Source: JALZVT01 sp964634815 (GTDB lineage: Bacteria > Pseudomonadota > Gammaproteobacteria > Pseudomonadales > Azotimanducaceae). From it: a stretch of DNA of 64,000 nucleotides. The stretch is from NCBI GenBank assembly GCA_964634815.1, contig CAZWMD010000007.1, positions 1-64,000 on the forward strand, read 5' to 3'. The notes below the pieces were generated by a model. That model made no database searches, was not told the origin of the DNA, and worked only from the letters and a program-made list of their open reading frames with translations. A program made the translations under genes and the position numbers. Numbering within the stretch: position 1 is the first letter of the stretch; each line of letters begins with the position of its first letter. This document shows positions 61,898 through 64,000 of the stretch, piece after piece.

Positions 61898-63691
61898 TCA
61901 GCGCTCGACTTTGAGAGCGGCAAGAAATGCATCCTGAGGAATTTCAACGCTACCCACCTGCTTCATCCGTTTCTTGCCGGCTTTTTGTTTTTCAAGAAGC
62001 TTTTTCTTGCGCGTGATATCACCGCCATAGCACTTTGCAGTGACATTTTTACGCAGGGCCTTCACAGTTTGCCGAGCAATGATATGTCCGCCAATGGCCG
62101 CTTGAATCGCCACATCAAACATTTGCCGGGGTATGAGTTCTTTCATCTTTTCGGCCAAAGACCGTCCACGACTCTGGGCATCATCGCGATGCACAATCAT
62201 CGCCAACGCATCAACCTTGTCACCGTTGATGAGAATATCGAGTTTAACCAGGGGGGCCGCTTCAAAACTCTTGAACGCATAATCAAGAGAGGCATAGCCT
62301 CGGCTCACAGACTTCAATCGATCAAAGAAGTCGAGTACCACTTCAGCCATCGGCATTGAGTAGGTCATCGAGACCTGACCCGATGAAAACTGCATGTTCG
62401 TCTGCACCCCCCGACGTTCTACGCAAAGGGTTATCACGTTGCCAACAAACTCCTGCGGCACAAGGATGTTGACCTCAGCAACGGGCTCACGCATCTCTTG
62501 TACGTTGTCCGGCAACTGCGACGGGTTGTCCACCAACTGCTGCACGCCCTTGTTATCAATGACCTCATAAACCACTGTAGGCGCACTGGTAATCAGATCG
62601 AGATTGTATTCACGTTCCAGACGCTCTTGAATGATCTCCATGTGCAGCATGCCAAGAAAGCCACAGCGAAAACCAAAACCCAGCGCATCTGAACTCTCGG
62701 GCTCATAGTAAAGTGACGCATCGTTCAGCGTGAGCTTTGACAACGCCTCGCGAAAACTCTCAAAGTCTTCAGAACTGACCGGAAACAACCCCGCGTAGAC
62801 CTGCGGCTTGACCTGTGCAAAACCAGGGAGCTGTTCTATGTCCTGATGCTTGGCGCTCACAATGGTGTCGCCAACCGGCGCTCCGCGAATGTCTTTGATA
62901 CCGGCAACAACGTAACCCACTTCACCGGCTTCAAGAATCTTGTCTGGCGAACGTTTGGGCGTGAAACGTCCCAGATCATCAACCACCTGGGCCTTGCCCA
63001 CTGACTTGATGATGATCTTGTCGCCCTTATTAATGGTGCCCTGCACCACTCTGATCAGCGACACAATGCCCAGATAATTATCGAACCAGGAATCGATAAT
63101 TAGCGCCTGGAGAGGCGCATCACGGTCCCCTTCCGGCGCAGGAATCTCAGCTACCAGTTGCTCAAGCAGATCTTCAACACCCACCCCGGTCTTTGCCGAA
63201 ATCTGCAACGCCTCGTCGGCAGGCAGACCAATGATCTCTTCGACCTCTGCTGCCACCCGCTCTGGGTCAGCCTGAGGCAGATCCATTTTATTGAGTACCG
63301 GCAGCACTTCGAGCCCCTGCTCAATCGCCGTATAGCAATTTGCCACCGACTGGGCTTCAACGCCCTGTGCGGCATCCACAACCAGCAATGCTCCCTCACA
63401 GGCCGCTAGTGAGCGTGACACCTCATAACTGAAATCGACGTGCCCGGGGGTATCGATAAAGTTAAGTTGATAGGTTTCACCGTCGTTGCCCTTGTAGTGC
63501 AGGGTGACACTCTGGGCTTTGATGGTGATTCCACGCTCGCGCTCGAGATCCATCGAATCAAGAACCTGAGCCTCCATCTCACGAGCGCTGAGCCCCCCAC
63601 AGAGTTGAATCAGGCGGTCAGCCAGAGTCGACTTGCCATGATCAATATGGGCAATGATCGAAAAATTGCGAATGTTCTGAATTTCAGACAA
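61898..63691 (-). CDS. lepA: elongation factor 4 (LepA)
   Basis: A membrane- and ribosome-associated translational GTPase. The UUG giving (M)SEIQNIRNFSIIAHIDHGK, with GAGGT seven bases upstream, is preferred over a UUG ten codons earlier that has no ribosome site; it gives 597 residues. G1 HIDHGKSTLADR, G3 DTPGHVDF, G4 NKMDLPQAD; domains II, III and V as in EF-G, and the LepA-specific C-terminal domain with AKCYGGDITRKKKLLEKQK. Length is standard. Confidence 0.97.
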   Translation of the reverse strand: MSEIQNIRNFSIIAHIDHGKSTLADRLIQLCGGLSAREMEAQVLDSMDLERERGITIKAQSVTLHYKGNDGETYQLNFIDTPGHVDFSYEVSRSLAACEGALLVVDAAQGVEAQSVANCYTAIEQGLEVLPVLNKMDLPQADPERVAAEVEEIIGLPADEALQISAKTGVGVEDLLEQLVAEIPAPEGDRDAPLQALIIDSWFDNYLGIVSLIRVVQGTINKGDKIIIKSVGKAQVVDDLGRFTPKRSPDKILEAGEVGYVVAGIKDIRGAPVGDTIVSAKHQDIEQLPGFAQVKPQVYAGLFPVSSEDFESFREALSKLTLNDASLYYEPESSDALGFGFRCGFLGMLHMEIIQERLEREYNLDLITSAPTVVYEVIDNKGVQQLVDNPSQLPDNVQEMREPVAEVNILVPQEFVGNVITLCVERRGVQTNMQFSSGQVSMTYSMPMAEVVLDFFDRLKSVSRGYASLDYAFKSFEAAPLVKLDILINGDKVDALAMIVHRDDAQSRGRSLAEKMKELIPRQMFDVAIQAAIGGHIIARQTVKALRKNVTAKCYGGDITRKKKLLEKQKAGKKRMKQVGSVEIPQDAFLAALKVER

Positions 63692-63842
63692 GCCAGGGAC
63701 CTCGGCCAGTTTTGACCCCAACTACAAAAGGCAGCATGAGGAGCGGCTAAAACCGGCGGAGTGTAGCGAAATCCGACACCGGGCGCACCCAGCCCGGCCA
63801 GCCGCAAAGGGCACAGACCGGGCGTCGAGAACTAACTGGGCG

Positions 63843-64000
63843 CTATGGAACCCTGAGCGCTCTGAAAGTTGGTGAGCCACCACGAACAATCAACACCGGC
63901 ACAGATTTTCCTGTCTCAAGGCCTTCAACGATCTTGCTAAAAGAAGCTACTGATTCCACGGACTTGTTGGCAAGCCGCGTAATGATATCGCCCGGTGCGA
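63843..64000 (-). CDS. mucD: DegP/MucD-type serine endoprotease, C-terminal fragment (cut by the window end)
   Basis: The last 51 codons of a gene that continues beyond the window. The fragment reads APGDIITRLANKSVESVASF, then KIVEGLETGKSVPVLIVRG and ends FRALRVP. This is the end of the second PDZ domain of HtrA-family periplasmic proteases. The mucD-lepA order is conserved in Pseudomonas, which supports the name; DegP/DegQ are alternatives. Between it and lepA (63692-63842) I see no gene. Confidence 0.8.
   Translation of the reverse strand, partial: APGDIITRLANKSVESVASFSKIVEGLETGKSVPVLIVRGGSPTFRALRVP

Noticed and set aside
1..64000. CRISPR arrays, insertion sequences, prophage, integrase or toxin-antitoxin genes
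   Set aside because: None seen: no regularly spaced repeats and no transposase, integrase or recombinase motifs apart from RecA; all large frames match core genes.

Overview
The window is a gene-dense, single-chromosome-style stretch from a gammaproteobacterium. The main evidence is shared gene order: tRNA-Ser/csrA/lysC/alaS/recX/recA, mutS-fdxA-nlpD-pcm-truD-ftsB-eno-pyrG-tilS-dnaE-rnhB-lpxB-(lpxA)-fabZ-lpxD-skp-bamA-rseP-cdsA-uppS-frr-pyrH-tsf-rpsB, map-glnD-dapC-dapD-dapE, rlmD-relA, and mucD-lepA-lepB-DUF4845-rnc-era-recO-acpS. These orders resemble Pseudomonas and its marine relatives more than enterics. Almost everything is core. I see no phage, insertion sequence, CRISPR array, toxin-antitoxin or defence island.

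Layout. 1-7 kb (minus strand): tRNA-Ser(GCU), csrA with its own promoter and a likely CsrA autoregulatory site, lysC, alaS, recX (split by an assembly gap) and recA behind a LexA-controlled promoter. 7-10.2 kb (plus): mutS and a 7Fe ferredoxin. 10.2-35.7 kb (minus): one long series of overlapping operons for envelope, division and nucleotide functions, ending at rpsB. 35.9-49.8 kb (plus): map, glnD, the succinylase-branch DAP genes, three type II secretion genes (gspN, gspC, gspD) and plsB. 49.8-51.3 kb (minus): rsmJ and tsaB. moeA follows on plus. 52.7-64 kb (minus): a histone H1-like protein, adk, relA, rlmD, acpS, recO, era, rnc, a DUF4845 protein, lepB, lepA and the last 51 codons of a DegP/MucD-type protease.

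How the genes work together. The envelope block supplies lipid A enzymes (LpxB, LpxD, FabZ), outer-membrane assembly (Skp, BamA), regulated proteolysis (RseP), phospholipid and undecaprenyl-phosphate supply (CdsA, UppS, PlsB, the DUF368 transporter) and secretion (GspC/D/N, LepB). RecA, RecX and MutS handle repair. CsrA, RelA and GlnD are global regulators of carbon, stringent and nitrogen responses.

Most notable points. (1) The 100-N gap in recX is flanked by an identical 55-bp sequence. Collapsing it restores one reading frame, and the break lies in a 15-bp tandem repeat that encodes an expanded RecX linker. (2) The lpxA position holds only a 129-residue hexapeptide protein without the LpxA catalytic region. 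(3) fabZ and moeA appear to lack a usable ATG/GTG/TTG at the conserved start, and well-spaced Shine-Dalgarno sequences point to AUC and AUA. (4) The 429-bp gspC-gspD spacer holds mutually exclusive and pseudoknot-like stems. (5) Several usual neighbours are absent from conserved positions: rpoS, surE, ispD/ispF, kdsA, accA, dxr and pdxJ. (6) rpsB and tsf overlap by one base. All product names rest on reading the translations. No database search was run.
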